DNA from: Euryarchaeota archaeon TMED192
GTDB lineage: Archaea; Thermoplasmatota; Poseidoniia; Poseidoniales; Thalassarchaeaceae
Direction of reading: 5' to 3'
NCBI GenBank assembly: GCA_002170775.2
Contig: NHIP02000002.1
Coordinates: 44,743 to 108,708, forward strand
Length of the DNA stretch: 63,966 nt
Shown: positions 55,501-63,966 of the stretch, piece by piece
Layout of the letters: every line of letters starts with the position of its first letter
Position numbering within the stretch: position 1 is the stretch's first letter
Made by a program: the position numbers and the translations under genes
Notes under the pieces: model-generated
Databases searched by the model: none
What the model was told of the DNA's origin: nothing
What the model saw: only the letters and a program-made list of their open reading frames with translations

Positions 55501-56542
55501 AACCTATTGATGTGGGTGCTACATCTGTGACTCGAATCAGAATTGTTCCTTGGGACGATCCCTGCGAGTTAGAAGCCGTGATTTGGTACTGAGACCAATC
55601 GAAAGTCGTATTGGCATTCCCCCTAACAACGCCCTCATAATCGATGTGAATGCCCTCGGGCAACATCGGGGTAACGGTCCACTCGATACCATCCCCGGGA
55701 TTGGGACGAGGTGCAATCTCGATCAAATCGCCAACAACATATTCGAGGGGGGAATCGGGATATACGAAATCTAAAGGGATAGTTGGGACGATAGTTATCC
55801 TGACTGTGGCAGATGAGTTTCCTGCCTCATTTGAAGCCTTAATCAGATGGTTGGTAGAGGCTTGAATAGTAGATAATCCAGTTATGGAACCGTAATCATC
55901 GAAAGAGAATCCCTCGGGAAGAGGGGGTTGCGATGTCCATTGCATGGGTTGAGCGCCTGCTACATCAGGGCGTGAAAGATGGCACTGCTGGCCAGATGTG
56001 CAGATTAACTCGGATGAATCGTATTGAAGATCTCTCGGTGGTTCAATCGTTATCTCAAGGAATATGTCAGTCGACGAAGCGCCGGCTGGGTTTGAAGCCA
56101 CTATTGTGTGCACTGAGGCTCCAGATTGGAGAGGGGTACCGAACAATACTCCTGTTTCTGAATCTAGGATCAAGCCTTCGGGCAAGCTAGGAGAGACTAG
56201 CCACACGTCTGGTCCATCGCCTATGAATGAAGGAGTATATGGGTCGATTTCGATGCCAACATAGAATTTAGTCGAAGATATGCCGTAATCCAATTCATCG
56301 GGCGCATTCAGGTCCCTGCATGTTCCTCCATCGAATATCTCTATGACCGAGCAATCTTGGGGTCTTAGCTCGAGTTTCAGACAATCTTCAGAGTCTGGTG
56401 CAGTGTCGCAAGGGTCCTCTTGGCTAGAAGGAGCGGAATCGGATTCCATGAATCCTAAACATCCCGAGATTGGCACTGAGAATAACATGAATGTGACCAT
56501 TATGGCCATTGAGGCGTGTCGGCTCACAAGACGTCCCTGCAT
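52544..56542 (-). CDS. Lipoprotein with Ig-like repeats and M60-type metallopeptidase
   Basis: This 1332-residue protein has a lipobox ending at Cys28 (VPISGC), so it is probably a lipid-anchored surface protein. Residues ~80-530 are five or six putative-Ig/cadherin-like repeats of ~85 residues (SPSLPEGLILDSETGVLFGTP; ISINSLTGEISGTP). The C-terminal half holds a peptidase M60-like domain with zinc site His1073, Glu1074 and His1077 (FHELGHNHQW), then a fibronectin type III-like module (STSANLLWDVYDNGT, LSPSTTYYARIKASN). M60 enzymes often attack mucin-like glycoproteins. It lies 27 nt after glyA on the same strand. Confidence 0.9.
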   Translation of the reverse strand: MQGRLVSRHASMAIMVTFMLFSVPISGCLGFMESDSAPSSQEDPCDTAPDSEDCLKLELRPQDCSVIEIFDGGTCRDLNAPDELDYGISSTKFYVGIEIDPYTPSFIGDGPDVWLVSPSLPEGLILDSETGVLFGTPLQSGASVHTIVASNPAGASSTDIFLEITIEPPRDLQYDSSELICTSGQQCHLSRPDVAGAQPMQWTSQPPLPEGFSFDDYGSITGLSTIQASTNHLIKASNEAGNSSATVRITIVPTIPLDFVYPDSPLEYVVGDLIEIAPRPNPGDGIEWTVTPMLPEGIHIDYEGVVRGNANTTFDWSQYQITASNSQGSSQGTILIRVTDVAPTSIGYPESSLLLRVGVPMSGMSPTTPSVVDHWSIEPNPPPGISINSLTGEISGTPASVSDSREYTVSASNSGGSTSATIYIEVKISPPSGIQWPSFEIPLRVNTHVSITPSNAGPTIESWESDPPLPDGLQFLSNGTIEGIPVERHPWTFHSLWANNSGGSLQQRVWLSVIDTQQDQSDLSYGIGSVDYPGYASSILPVGPYSFPIAVAGPDDLPVISGSHVGRGKMIGYGHESWVDLTSNEDALDFALRAVAWACGENAEVGLATGAGFDTFSDELEAEGHSTSSAHPDDLSGLDCLIAEFWNGYDSGDNAAIVQFVSDGGGLIMGGHSWYWSYSNDDVAHEYPGNRIATHTGLLVSSSHGQGGENVRFDWGNDPLMTPWNAAQSIMEHSYGTITLSDQQATTIGICLSPLISFVPYDYPDFWSRLHHVVNSSGWTIIDAQYGHEFGQDPLGDTILSIESGIISVMPPSLIPSHPSHVEFPGVIQPSSPRIQENITFHSNQTGLPSQFGYSNARSMILLSTGLYAPPGEQVFATIPPDLIDSGAMLQVGVHSDTLWHKSTIYRFPSIVRSFAIESANISIANAFGGPIYLAVPPEDPLGSTWINFDGAVKAPKYEHGETSSSDWQSIRDYPAPWAEVSSDQFIMSVPSSEIRTLDNPGDLMDFWEQALEMEHDLYGFTPWPRIERAVFDVQISAGWMHSGYPFMAHLASASGAVDLSHMESEGDWGMFHELGHNHQWMPSTLPGTTETGCNFASVYLMEELVGISGHSATTPEQRHQRMTNYFGSGADIGDWSVWVALDTYLIIKEEWGWAPITDALTVYYNLPNSEVPYTDQEEFNAWVVHLSDTSGYNLAPYHEAWGFPLTNETHESLLHLPVWVDDPVRGNYVVFDSIIRNMSTSYVTSTSANLLWDVYDNGTDAQITVYYGDSDHGDSESSWPSSEYRGTAQVGSASTLLEELSPSTTYYARIKASNSNGQIWFGPITWTTSGS

Positions 56543-56569
56543 TGACGACGAATCAACATGTCCTTCTTC

Positions 56570-57841
56570 TCAAGGATACGCCTGGCCTGGCTCGAAGCAA
56601 TATTGGACGGTTGTATAATCATCTTTGAACGACTCCACATCCGCTTTCACTGAATTTAGATCGTGGTCGTCGATCAGTGCTCGCTGGAAGAAATGCGCAA
56701 CTTGGTCCATTTGATCGGCGCCCATCCCAACACGTGTAAGTTCGGGCACCCCCAGACGAAGCCCGGATGGAGATAGGGCCTTAGTATCGCCCGGTAGCAT
56801 GTTCATGTTGGTGATTATACCTGCTTTTTCAAGCATCTGAGCAGCATCCCTGCCTGCACCAGAATCTTTGCCTCCATGTCTAGTCAGTACCTGGTGGCTT
56901 GCTGTGTAGCCCCTCTCCTCTGCAAGAACATCAAAACCACGCTCTGCGAGAGATTCGGCCAATGCCCTGGCATTTCTTACGATGTCTCTTGCGTAGTCCT
57001 TTCCGAATGCCTCGAACTCGGCAAGAGCGACAGCTTTCCCAGCCACGTGGTGAAGATGGTAAGATGAGCAAGTTCCCGGGAACACGGCATTATTCAGTCT
57101 CCTGTGCATCTTCGGATCATCGCTATCAGATATCAAAAACCCCCCTTGTGGGCCTGGAAATGTCTTGTGACTAGAGCCGGTAACGACATCTGCCCCTTCT
57201 CGGAGGGGATCTTGGAAGACGCCCCCAGCAACAAGTCCGAGTACGTGTGCCGCGTCATACATCACCGAGGCGCCCACCTCATGTGCGGCATCGGACAATT
57301 CCTCGAGAGGGGTGGGGAATAGGAAAACGGATTGACCGAATAGAGCAACACTCGGCTTGATTTCTCTGATGAGCTTTGCAGCAGCATCAATATCCGGTTC
57401 CATCCTCTCCACATTCCACGGATATGTGTGGAGATCGAGCCCTCTAACCCCGACTGCGCCCATGTTTGCATGGGAGATATGTCCTCCATCTGCTGTGGAG
57501 ACTGCAGTTATTGACTGACCTGGTTTGGATAGAGCTTTCAAAGCGGCGATGTTTGATACCGTTCCTGAAATAGACTGGATATTCACGAATTTTGAATTGA
57601 ATACCCTCTTGGCAGATTCTATTCCTAGTGATTCAATCGTATCGAAGTCGTCGCATCCTTGGTAGTATCTCTTACCGGGTAGCCCCTCGGCATATCGCCC
57701 ATGCAAGTCTGAGGAAACTGCCCTAGCCACCAGTGGGCTGAGGATATTCTCGCTGGCGATCATAGGCAATGATGTCGCGTAATGTCTTCCCGAGGCTTCG
57801 ACCGCGTCTAGGACGTTGTATGCTGTCTGCTTGCTCTCCAT
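56570..57841 (-). CDS. glyA: Serine hydroxymethyltransferase
   Basis: This PLP enzyme interconverts serine and glycine with a pterin carrier. From the ATG at 57841 it has 423 residues. Motifs are LPMIASENILSPLV, GRYAEGLPGKRYYQGC, YDAAHVLGLVAGG, the PLP lysine in SSHKTFPGPQGG and GLRLGVPELTR. The overall pattern follows archaeal (Thermococcus-like) SHMTs, whose N-terminus has the same distance to IASEN. An ATG at 57880 would add 13 unaligned residues. A TATA-like box 27 nt before 57841 supports the shorter form. The folM-folB pair in this window suggests that a folate-type carrier may be made. Confidence 0.95.
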   Translation of the reverse strand: MESKQTAYNVLDAVEASGRHYATSLPMIASENILSPLVARAVSSDLHGRYAEGLPGKRYYQGCDDFDTIESLGIESAKRVFNSKFVNIQSISGTVSNIAALKALSKPGQSITAVSTADGGHISHANMGAVGVRGLDLHTYPWNVERMEPDIDAAAKLIREIKPSVALFGQSVFLFPTPLEELSDAAHEVGASVMYDAAHVLGLVAGGVFQDPLREGADVVTGSSHKTFPGPQGGFLISDSDDPKMHRRLNNAVFPGTCSSYHLHHVAGKAVALAEFEAFGKDYARDIVRNARALAESLAERGFDVLAEERGYTASHQVLTRHGGKDSGAGRDAAQMLEKAGIITNMNMLPGDTKALSPSGLRLGVPELTRVGMGADQMDQVAHFFQRALIDDHDLNSVKADVESFKDDYTTVQYCFEPGQAYP

Positions 57842-57863
57842 GGCCCTATTGGGCGGAAGGGGT

Positions 57864-57872
57864 CCTAAATCC
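57864..57872 (-). promoter_or_regulatory. TATA-like box of glyA
   Basis: GGATTTAGG on the minus strand is centred 27 nt before the ATG at 57841. It lies inside the frame that would be used if the 57880 ATG were the start. Confidence 0.45.
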
Positions 57873-57916
57873 TGTGCCATGTACCATAGGTCACTTTCAT
57901 GTGCTATCGACCCCTC

Positions 57917-60337
57917 ATGATTGACATGGGCCGGGCCATCCCAGCAATCATCGCCACTCTCTTGATCATCCTATCCTTGTCTCCGACGGTACAGGCGACT
58001 GATACTGATGGAGATGGCTATGATGATTCATTGGATGCGTTTCCAAATGACCCATGTGCCAATTCAGATACGGATAACGATGGGCTTCCTGACGAAGTGT
58101 CTTCAGGGTGTATGAGTAACGGAATCATAGCACACACCTCTTTCGAGGATCCTCTTAACGGGTCAATATACATCGATACAGGAGACTCAAGTGTCGATCG
58201 ATATCTCTGGAATAACGTGGGAGAGTCGCATGTTTCCCACAATGTCACAACTGGTTCTGAAATGGGTTTCAAACTATACTATGAGTCTACGGGAAGCAAT
58301 GGGCTAACAGACGGCGATTTCTTTGGCGTAGTAGATTATACGGGGACCGTTGGTAGTTTTATCGATGGCGATAAAGGCTACGAAATGTCTGATGTAGACG
58401 GAATAGCCACTTTAGAGTTCGATGCCGTGGATGCTGATTCCGTAGAATTCGACCTATATGTCCAACAGAAACTTCAGAGCGGTCAGCATGCAAACTGGGA
58501 GACGGCTGATAAGATTGTAATCTGGTTCGACGGCGCTAATTCGGAAATCGAAATACTGAACACGACAGGCGATGATATCGATACGGCGCACACCTCTCTC
58601 CTTGGGACCTGGACTAAGTATGTGGTCGATCTAACCGGCGCAGGCGCTGGGAGTCTGAAATTCATGCTCCAGTCCAATGCTGCGACTGAAGCAATCTATG
58701 TTGACAACATTACGTTCACTGGAGGCACGGCCCTGGTGGAAGATTATGATGATGATAATGACGGCTGGACTGACTCTGACGAGGTGAACTGTGGGACTGA
58801 CCCTCTTGATGGGGCATCAGTGCCATCTGACAGCGATGGAAACGGGATATGCGACATAGAAGAAGGGGGCGATACCGATGGAGACGGGATTCCGGATCTC
58901 TCCGACTCAGATGATGACAATGACGGAGTTTCAGATGAAGACGAGTTACTCTGTGGGAGCGATCCAAAAATGAGCAACGATCTCCCTCCAGATATGGACT
59001 CAGACGGAGTCTGCGATGCACTTGATGATGACAAAGACGGGGATGGATGGTCGAATTCCGACGAGGAAGATTGCGGCACAGATGATGAAAGCGGTTCTTC
59101 AGTGCCCGATGACATGGATGGTGACGGCACGTGCGACTACATCGATACAGATACTGATGTAGATGGAGTGAGTGACGTGAATGACATCTTCCCAGACAAC
59201 CCACTAGAGTGGGAGGATTCTGATGGCGACGGTACAGGAGATAACAGCGATCCAGACGATGATGGGGACGGGGTTCCGGATCTAGATGATGCATACCCCA
59301 GCGATCCAAACGAAAGTTACGATTCAGATGGGGACGGCGTGGGAGACAATGCAGATCCGGATGACGATAGCTGCGAAGATGTCGCTAATTGTGGCGAAGG
59401 CTTCTATCCTGGAGACGGGATTATCGATGTGGAGGAAATAGCATGCAACTCCGATCCATTCGATCCAACCAGTATCCCTCTGGACGAGGACTCAGACGGG
59501 GTCTGCGATTACATGGACCAAGACCTCGACAATGATGGAGTAAATGATGCAGAGGATGGTTTTCCTAACGATCCCTGCGCCTTCCTTGACACGGATCAAG
59601 ACGGACTTCCCGATTTCATCCTCGAATCATGCACAACTACACTGACAACTGATCTGGATGATGACGGAGACGGGTGGTCTGATGAAGATGAAATCAAATG
59701 CGAATCCGAGGCCGATATCGAGACGAGTATCCCGATTGATTCTGACTCCGATGGCCTCTGCGACGGAGAGGATAATGACGATGATGGGGACGGATACGAT
59801 GATTCGGAGGATGCATTTCCCCTAGATGCTACCGAGAACGCAGACTGGGACCAAGATGGCGCGGGAGATAACAGCGATCCGGACGATGACAATGACGGCT
59901 GGTCTGATGCGGATGAGATTACTTGTGATTCGGACTCAAAATCGCCGGATAGCCTGCCAGCAGACTTGGATCTAGACTCGATATGCAACGACATGGACTC
60001 CGACATGGACGGAGATGGCTTCATCAACGAAATGGACGACTTCCCCCTCGATTCATCCGATTGGAGAGACACAGACGGCGATGGAATTGGCGATATAGCT
60101 GATGATGATGATGATGGAGACGGATGGAGCGATTCTGAGGAAAGGGACTGTGAGTACGACCCTGATGATTCGGATTCAACGCCGCCCGATTCTGACAATG
60201 ATGGAATTTGCGATCTTCTTGACCCGACGCCTATAGACGCCGAGGGGGGTAGCGGGCTACCAGGATTTGGGCTCGCAGTTGCACTAACGGCAATTATTGG
60301 AGCAGGCGCAATAGCTGGCAGAAGAATTGAGGCTTAG
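57917..60337 (+). CDS. Calcium-binding repeat protein with PGF-CTERM anchor
   Basis: From the ATG at 57917 the protein has 806 residues; ATGs at 57899 and 57926 are also possible. A signal peptide (IPAIIATLLIILSLSPTVQA) is followed by one calcium-loop segment, then a jelly-roll-like domain at ~50-275 (IIAHTSFEDPLNGS, FEFDLYVQ-like strands, IYVDNITF). About 25 thrombospondin type 3-like loops (DSDGDGTGDNSDPDDDGDG type) fill residues ~280-770. The C-terminus is LPGFG, a hydrophobic helix and RR, the PGF-CTERM signal cut by archaeosortase A. The protein is therefore probably lipid-anchored at the cell surface and very acidic. It is divergent from glyA. Confidence 0.9.
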   Translation: MIDMGRAIPAIIATLLIILSLSPTVQATDTDGDGYDDSLDAFPNDPCANSDTDNDGLPDEVSSGCMSNGIIAHTSFEDPLNGSIYIDTGDSSVDRYLWNNVGESHVSHNVTTGSEMGFKLYYESTGSNGLTDGDFFGVVDYTGTVGSFIDGDKGYEMSDVDGIATLEFDAVDADSVEFDLYVQQKLQSGQHANWETADKIVIWFDGANSEIEILNTTGDDIDTAHTSLLGTWTKYVVDLTGAGAGSLKFMLQSNAATEAIYVDNITFTGGTALVEDYDDDNDGWTDSDEVNCGTDPLDGASVPSDSDGNGICDIEEGGDTDGDGIPDLSDSDDDNDGVSDEDELLCGSDPKMSNDLPPDMDSDGVCDALDDDKDGDGWSNSDEEDCGTDDESGSSVPDDMDGDGTCDYIDTDTDVDGVSDVNDIFPDNPLEWEDSDGDGTGDNSDPDDDGDGVPDLDDAYPSDPNESYDSDGDGVGDNADPDDDSCEDVANCGEGFYPGDGIIDVEEIACNSDPFDPTSIPLDEDSDGVCDYMDQDLDNDGVNDAEDGFPNDPCAFLDTDQDGLPDFILESCTTTLTTDLDDDGDGWSDEDEIKCESEADIETSIPIDSDSDGLCDGEDNDDDGDGYDDSEDAFPLDATENADWDQDGAGDNSDPDDDNDGWSDADEITCDSDSKSPDSLPADLDLDSICNDMDSDMDGDGFINEMDDFPLDSSDWRDTDGDGIGDIADDDDDGDGWSDSEERDCEYDPDDSDSTPPDSDNDGICDLLDPTPIDAEGGSGLPGFGLAVALTAIIGAGAIAGRRIEA

Positions 60338-60376
60338 ATTTCGGGTAGTCTCGAAAGTTTCCTGTTCTGCGCAACG

Positions 60377-62023
60377 ATGTTAGATGAGCAGTTGCCCCTA
60401 ATGCTCATGACAGCCCATCCCGACAATGAGCCGATCCTCTCTTATGCACAAGGAAGTCCTGAACGAAGTGCGCTGAAAGCAGAGTTAAATCGCCAACTTA
60501 GCGAAGTAGTGGAGATACCTTGCATCATAGGGGGCAAAGAAGTCAGGACAGGGAATATCGTCAAACAAGTCGTTCCCCACAATCACGGACACGTATTGGC
60601 CGAGGTCCACATAGCTGGCGAGAAGGAAATCGCAGATGCGTGCGGGGCGGCTGTGTCTGCTCAGCACGAATGGATAGAAATGGGCCTCGAGGCTCGATGC
60701 GAGATATTCGAGCGCTGTGCGGATCTTCTTGCAGGCCCTTGGAGGATGAAGTCCAATGCATCAACAATGCTCAACCAGTCAAAAACCGCATTTCAGGCCG
60801 AGATTGATGCTGCGTGCGAACTTATTGATTTCTGGCGTTTCAATTGTCACTATGCGAGAGGTTTCCACGATCAGCTACAACCACTAGTATCGCCCGAGGG
60901 AGTGGTGAATTCAACCGAGATTAGACCATTGGAGGGATTCGTTCTCGCCATCACGCCATTCAACTTCTCCAGCATTGCTGCGAATCTTCCAAGTGCCCCT
61001 GCGATTGTTGGGTGTACATCTGTTTGGAAGCCTAGCAGGAATTCATACCACTCCAACTATGTTCTGATGAGACTGATGATGGAGGCCGGCCTCCCTCCTG
61101 GCGTGATTAATTTCATACCCTCTTCAGGTCCAATGATTTCTCGTGTAGCACTCTCAAACCCTGACTTCGCCGGTGTGCACTTTACAGGTTCAACTTCTAC
61201 GTTCCAGGGGCTCTGGAAGAAGATCGGGGAGTCATTGGATGGCCTTCGTTCGTATCCAAGGATTGTCGGGGAGACAGGTGGAAAGGACTTCATCGTAGCC
61301 CACCCCGAATGTGATGAGAAGGGGCTAATCGTTGCACTGCTCAGAGGGGCATTTGAATATCAAGGTCAGAAATGCTCTGCAGCGAGTCGAGCGTACATCC
61401 CGGCATCTGTGTGGGGGAGGATAGCCGATCCACTTGCAAAGGAGATATCGAAAATCAAGATGGGGGATGCTAATGATTTCACAAATTTCATGACCGCGGT
61501 TATCGATCAGCGAGCCTTTGACAAGATTACAGGGTACATCGATAGAGCTCGAAATAGGGAGACTTGCGATGTGTTCGTTGGAGGGGGTTCAGACGATAGC
61601 ACAGGATGGTTTATCGAACCGACCATCATTGTAACAGAGGATTCGCGATCCGAAACCATGGTTGAGGAGATATTTGGCCCAGTCCTTACTGTGAATGTGT
61701 ATGATGATGATCGATTCTTGGATATTCTTGAAACATGCGATACAGGCTCCCCATATGCATTGACGGGATCGATTTTTGCTTCAAATGAGGAGCATGTGGA
61801 TATCGCGCTCAAAAGGCTCAGATTCTCCGCGGGTAACTTCTACATCAATGATAAGCCAACTGGTGCAGTTGTGGCTCAACAGCCATTCGGGGGCGCCAGA
61901 GCTAGCGGTACGAATGACAAAGCAGGCGGACCATTGAATCTGCTAAGATGGATATCGCCTCGATCCATAAAGAGAACCCTGATGACGCAGCATGATTGGA
62001 CGTACCCATTCATGGAAGATTGA
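60377..62023 (+). CDS. pruA: 1-pyrroline-5-carboxylate dehydrogenase
   Basis: This 548-residue aldehyde dehydrogenase oxidises P5C/glutamate semialdehyde to glutamate with NAD. It matches the ALDH4 branch: EPILSYAQGSPER at the start, ITPFNFSSIAANLP, HFTGSTSTFQ, Glu299 in GETGGKDFIVAH, catalytic Cys333 in YQGQKCSAASRAY, and PFGGARASGTNDKAG near the end. ATGs at codons 9 and 11 are possible alternatives. It completes proline oxidation with the proline dehydrogenase at 8989-10002. It ends 18 nt before the convergent GH13 gene. Confidence 0.95.
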   Translation: MLDEQLPLMLMTAHPDNEPILSYAQGSPERSALKAELNRQLSEVVEIPCIIGGKEVRTGNIVKQVVPHNHGHVLAEVHIAGEKEIADACGAAVSAQHEWIEMGLEARCEIFERCADLLAGPWRMKSNASTMLNQSKTAFQAEIDAACELIDFWRFNCHYARGFHDQLQPLVSPEGVVNSTEIRPLEGFVLAITPFNFSSIAANLPSAPAIVGCTSVWKPSRNSYHSNYVLMRLMMEAGLPPGVINFIPSSGPMISRVALSNPDFAGVHFTGSTSTFQGLWKKIGESLDGLRSYPRIVGETGGKDFIVAHPECDEKGLIVALLRGAFEYQGQKCSAASRAYIPASVWGRIADPLAKEISKIKMGDANDFTNFMTAVIDQRAFDKITGYIDRARNRETCDVFVGGGSDDSTGWFIEPTIIVTEDSRSETMVEEIFGPVLTVNVYDDDRFLDILETCDTGSPYALTGSIFASNEEHVDIALKRLRFSAGNFYINDKPTGAVVAQQPFGGARASGTNDKAGGPLNLLRWISPRSIKRTLMTQHDWTYPFMED

Positions 62024-62041
62024 TTTTGATATCATTTCCGA

Positions 62042-63634
62042 CTAAATCTCAATGTATGCAAGTTCCCCTGGTCTCAAAAATGAATCCGATATATCCGAAT
62101 CCGATGTCCTCATAATCGTATTATCGTTATCAAAAGGAAAGTCTGAATCGCTGAAATTCATTAACACTCGGACCCGTTTATTTTCAGTTTTCTTGACAAA
62201 TGAGAGTATGTCGGATGATGATTCAACTTCGTCAATAGAATCAGATTTCATCCAATCTTCGATTCTCCTACGTTGAATCACGCTACGGTAGTAATTCAGC
62301 ATGGAATTGGGATCATCATGCTGAATCGATACCGAATAATCGTGCCACCCCTCGGGCATGGGGAGCCAAGGCTCGGAATTAGTGAATCCAGCATTTGGCA
62401 AGTTTGCGTCCCACGGCATAGGGACTCTGCACCCATCTCTGCCCTTGTAGTCGGAGTCTGGCGTTTGACGGAAGAATGCTGGGTCTTGTCTATCTTCATC
62501 TGGAACATCGGCCTGAGGGAGAGCTAGTTCTTCTCCGTTGTAGAGGAATATTCTCCCAGGCAATGCCATAATTAGAGCAAGGAGAGATCTGTAACGGATA
62601 TTCGCTACTTGGCCATCTGGAGACCGATCAGCAAGTAGAGGCGCGTAACGAGACCAATGTCTGATTTCATCGTGATTGGATAGAGTCCATACTGGGAGGC
62701 ATCCCGTATCATTCCATAAATCCAGATTGGCTCCTATCCTATCTCTGAATCCATCACTAGACCAATCTTGATGAAGGAATGAGAAATCAAAGGCAGCATG
62801 GAGTTGATCGGCTCGCAGATACTCTAGGAGACGTTCCCGTGTTGCCGTATGTATCTCGCCGATGAGGAATCTGCTGGGCTCATATTCATCTACGATTTTT
62901 CTCCATTTCCGATAGATATCGTGAACTTCTGGCTGATCCCAGCAAGCCGACCAATTGTCGCCGAATCCGGATCGATTGGGCAATCCAGGAGCCTTGAAGA
63001 GTCCGTGCGCCACGTCGATCCTGAATCCGTCTACGCCCCTGTCAAGCCAGAACCTGAGTATGTTCTCAAATCTCTCATGCACATCTGTATGATGCCAATT
63101 CAAGTCAGGCTGACACGGATCGAACATATGGAGGTACCATCTCTGCAGGTGTCTCCCCGATGAGGGGAAGGGGGACCAGGACGGGCCACCGAAAATGCTG
63201 ACCCAGTCGTTAGGCGGATTGATCCCCCCAGGACCGGTGCCGTCTCTGATGATGAAGTGCTCTTCACTTGGATTTCCAGCGCCTTCGGTCAATGCCGACT
63301 GGAACCATTCGTGCTGAGATGATACATGGTTTGGGACTATGTCCATGAGGACCATTATCCCTCGTTGGTGGAAATCATCAATCATCCGATCGAATTCTTC
63401 TAACGAGCCGAACATCGGTTCAACATCGAAATAATCTGAGACGTCGTAGCCGTGGTCCCCTTGAGGCGAGGGGTATGTTGGATTTAGCCAGATGGCGTCG
63501 ACACCGAGTTGGTGTATATGGTCGATACGCGCCCTCAAACCTGCGATATCGCCAATTCCATCTTGATTGGCATCCATGAACGAGCGCCAATATATCTGGT
63601 AAACAACCGCTGAATCCCAGCGATCATGACCCAT
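62042..63634 (-). CDS. GH13 alpha-glucosidase / oligo-1,6-glucosidase
   Basis: The product is 530 residues with no signal peptide, so it acts in the cytoplasm. The alpha-amylase-family barrel has all catalytic residues: Asp207 (GFRIDVAH), Glu260 (LIGEIH) and Asp322 (LSNHDEIRH). The N-terminal VVYQIYWRSFMDANQDGIGD and MDIVPNHVS are typical of the oligo-1,6-glucosidase/alpha-glucosidase/trehalose-hydrolase branch. It lies 9 nt after the gene for a sugar ABC-transporter ATPase, so it probably breaks down imported oligosaccharides. The exact linkage is uncertain. Confidence 0.93.
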   Translation of the reverse strand: MGHDRWDSAVVYQIYWRSFMDANQDGIGDIAGLRARIDHIHQLGVDAIWLNPTYPSPQGDHGYDVSDYFDVEPMFGSLEEFDRMIDDFHQRGIMVLMDIVPNHVSSQHEWFQSALTEGAGNPSEEHFIIRDGTGPGGINPPNDWVSIFGGPSWSPFPSSGRHLQRWYLHMFDPCQPDLNWHHTDVHERFENILRFWLDRGVDGFRIDVAHGLFKAPGLPNRSGFGDNWSACWDQPEVHDIYRKWRKIVDEYEPSRFLIGEIHTATRERLLEYLRADQLHAAFDFSFLHQDWSSDGFRDRIGANLDLWNDTGCLPVWTLSNHDEIRHWSRYAPLLADRSPDGQVANIRYRSLLALIMALPGRIFLYNGEELALPQADVPDEDRQDPAFFRQTPDSDYKGRDGCRVPMPWDANLPNAGFTNSEPWLPMPEGWHDYSVSIQHDDPNSMLNYYRSVIQRRRIEDWMKSDSIDEVESSSDILSFVKKTENKRVRVLMNFSDSDFPFDNDNTIMRTSDSDISDSFLRPGELAYIEI

Positions 63635-63643
63635 GAGTCTCCC

Positions 63644-63966
63644 TCATGCCTCGTTGACAGCGTTGCCTTCAGAGTCGAATAGCCTTATGTCGGATTCGTC
63701 GACCTCTACTCCGACATTAGATGTTCTATCCATTATCTGCCGATTTGCCTCAGGCCCAGGTCTGTGCCATACTGCAGAAATCCTAATGCTTCCATGGTCT
63801 AGGTGGACAATTGTCTCGGATCCCAGTGATTCGAAACCGGCGATTTTGAAATTTCCATCCTTATCCCCGATTTTTAATGCGGTGTTCTCTGGTCGGAAGC
63901 CGAGAGTGCATTCGCCCTCGTATGAGGAGTAATGCGATGGCATTTTCATCGTGAATGGTTTTTCTC
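63644..63966 (-). CDS. Sugar ABC transporter ATPase (MalK/UgpC-like), C-terminal part only
   Basis: The frame is open to the right edge, so only the last ~107 residues are seen and the nucleotide-binding domain is outside. ECTLGFRPENTALKIGD is the characteristic beginning of the C-terminal TOBE/MalK regulatory domain, followed by FESLGSETIVHLDHG and AVWHRPGPEA. The GH13 gene follows after 9 nt on the same strand, indicating a sugar uptake and use operon. Confidence 0.85.
   Translation of the reverse strand, partial: EKPFTMKMPSHYSSYEGECTLGFRPENTALKIGDKDGNFKIAGFESLGSETIVHLDHGSIRISAVWHRPGPEANRQIMDRTSNVGVEVDESDIRLFDSEGNAVNEA

Noticed and set aside
58716-60198. Long antisense open frames rich in S or in H and R inside the calcium-repeat gene
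   Set aside because: They arise because GAT/GAC/GGN-rich repeats have few stops on the other strand. The sense frame has a signal peptide, calcium loops and PGF-CTERM.

Overview
This window most likely comes from a marine planktonic euryarchaeon of the Marine Group II (Candidatus Poseidoniales) type. That is inferred from content. The information genes are archaeal: Rpo7, Spt4, ribosomal proteins S24e and S27ae, archaeal D-aminoacyl-tRNA deacylase, an HVO_0476-type zinc protein and an XPD-like helicase. They sit among bacterial-style heterotrophic genes (2-oxoacid dehydrogenase complex, lipoate synthesis, proline oxidation, GH13 glucosidase with an ABC ATPase) and very large calcium-binding secreted proteins. 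I see no CRISPR array, insertion sequence, integrase or rRNA.

Layout. 1-4793 is a huge secreted protein running off the left edge. 4849-5107 holds divergent tRNA-Thr and tRNA-Ser genes. 5133-7669 is a six-helix zinc-ribbon membrane protein followed by a membrane-anchored subtilase. 7546-11914 holds a probable methyltransferase, a zinc-ribbon protein, proline dehydrogenase, DtdA and an unknown protein. 11887-13171 is the rpo7-spt4-rps24e-rps27ae cluster. 13401-19746 is a 1902-residue surface protein plus a small partner. 19743-23507 holds purC, gdhA and an HD phosphohydrolase, divergent from a ribbon-helix-helix regulator with a clear palindromic operator. 24260-26635 is an XPD-like helicase and a small protein. 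26640-38497 holds two surface proteins, one of 2980 residues with transglutaminase-like and DUF4129-like parts. 38610-39865 is tRNA-Leu and a folM-like/folB pair. 39960-48432 is a lipA-E1alpha-E1beta-E2-E3-lipB operon extended by a class V aminotransferase and ubiX. 48479-60337 holds a lamin-tail/phospholipase D surface protein, an acyltransferase, an M60-type lipoprotein, glyA and a PGF-CTERM calcium-binding protein. 60377-63966 is P5C dehydrogenase, a GH13 glucosidase and the end of a sugar ABC ATPase.

How it works together. Proline dehydrogenase, P5C dehydrogenase and glutamate dehydrogenase form a full proline to 2-oxoglutarate route. The lipoate operon encodes both a 2-oxoacid dehydrogenase and the enzymes that make its cofactor. 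Secreted peptidases (subtilase, M60) and adhesion-type giants fit a particle- or polymer-degrading life. Seven secreted giants take up about half of the DNA. Start codons were chosen by family alignment plus two local signals: TATA-like boxes about 27 nt before first genes (suggesting leaderless mRNAs) and Shine-Dalgarno motifs before internal operon genes.
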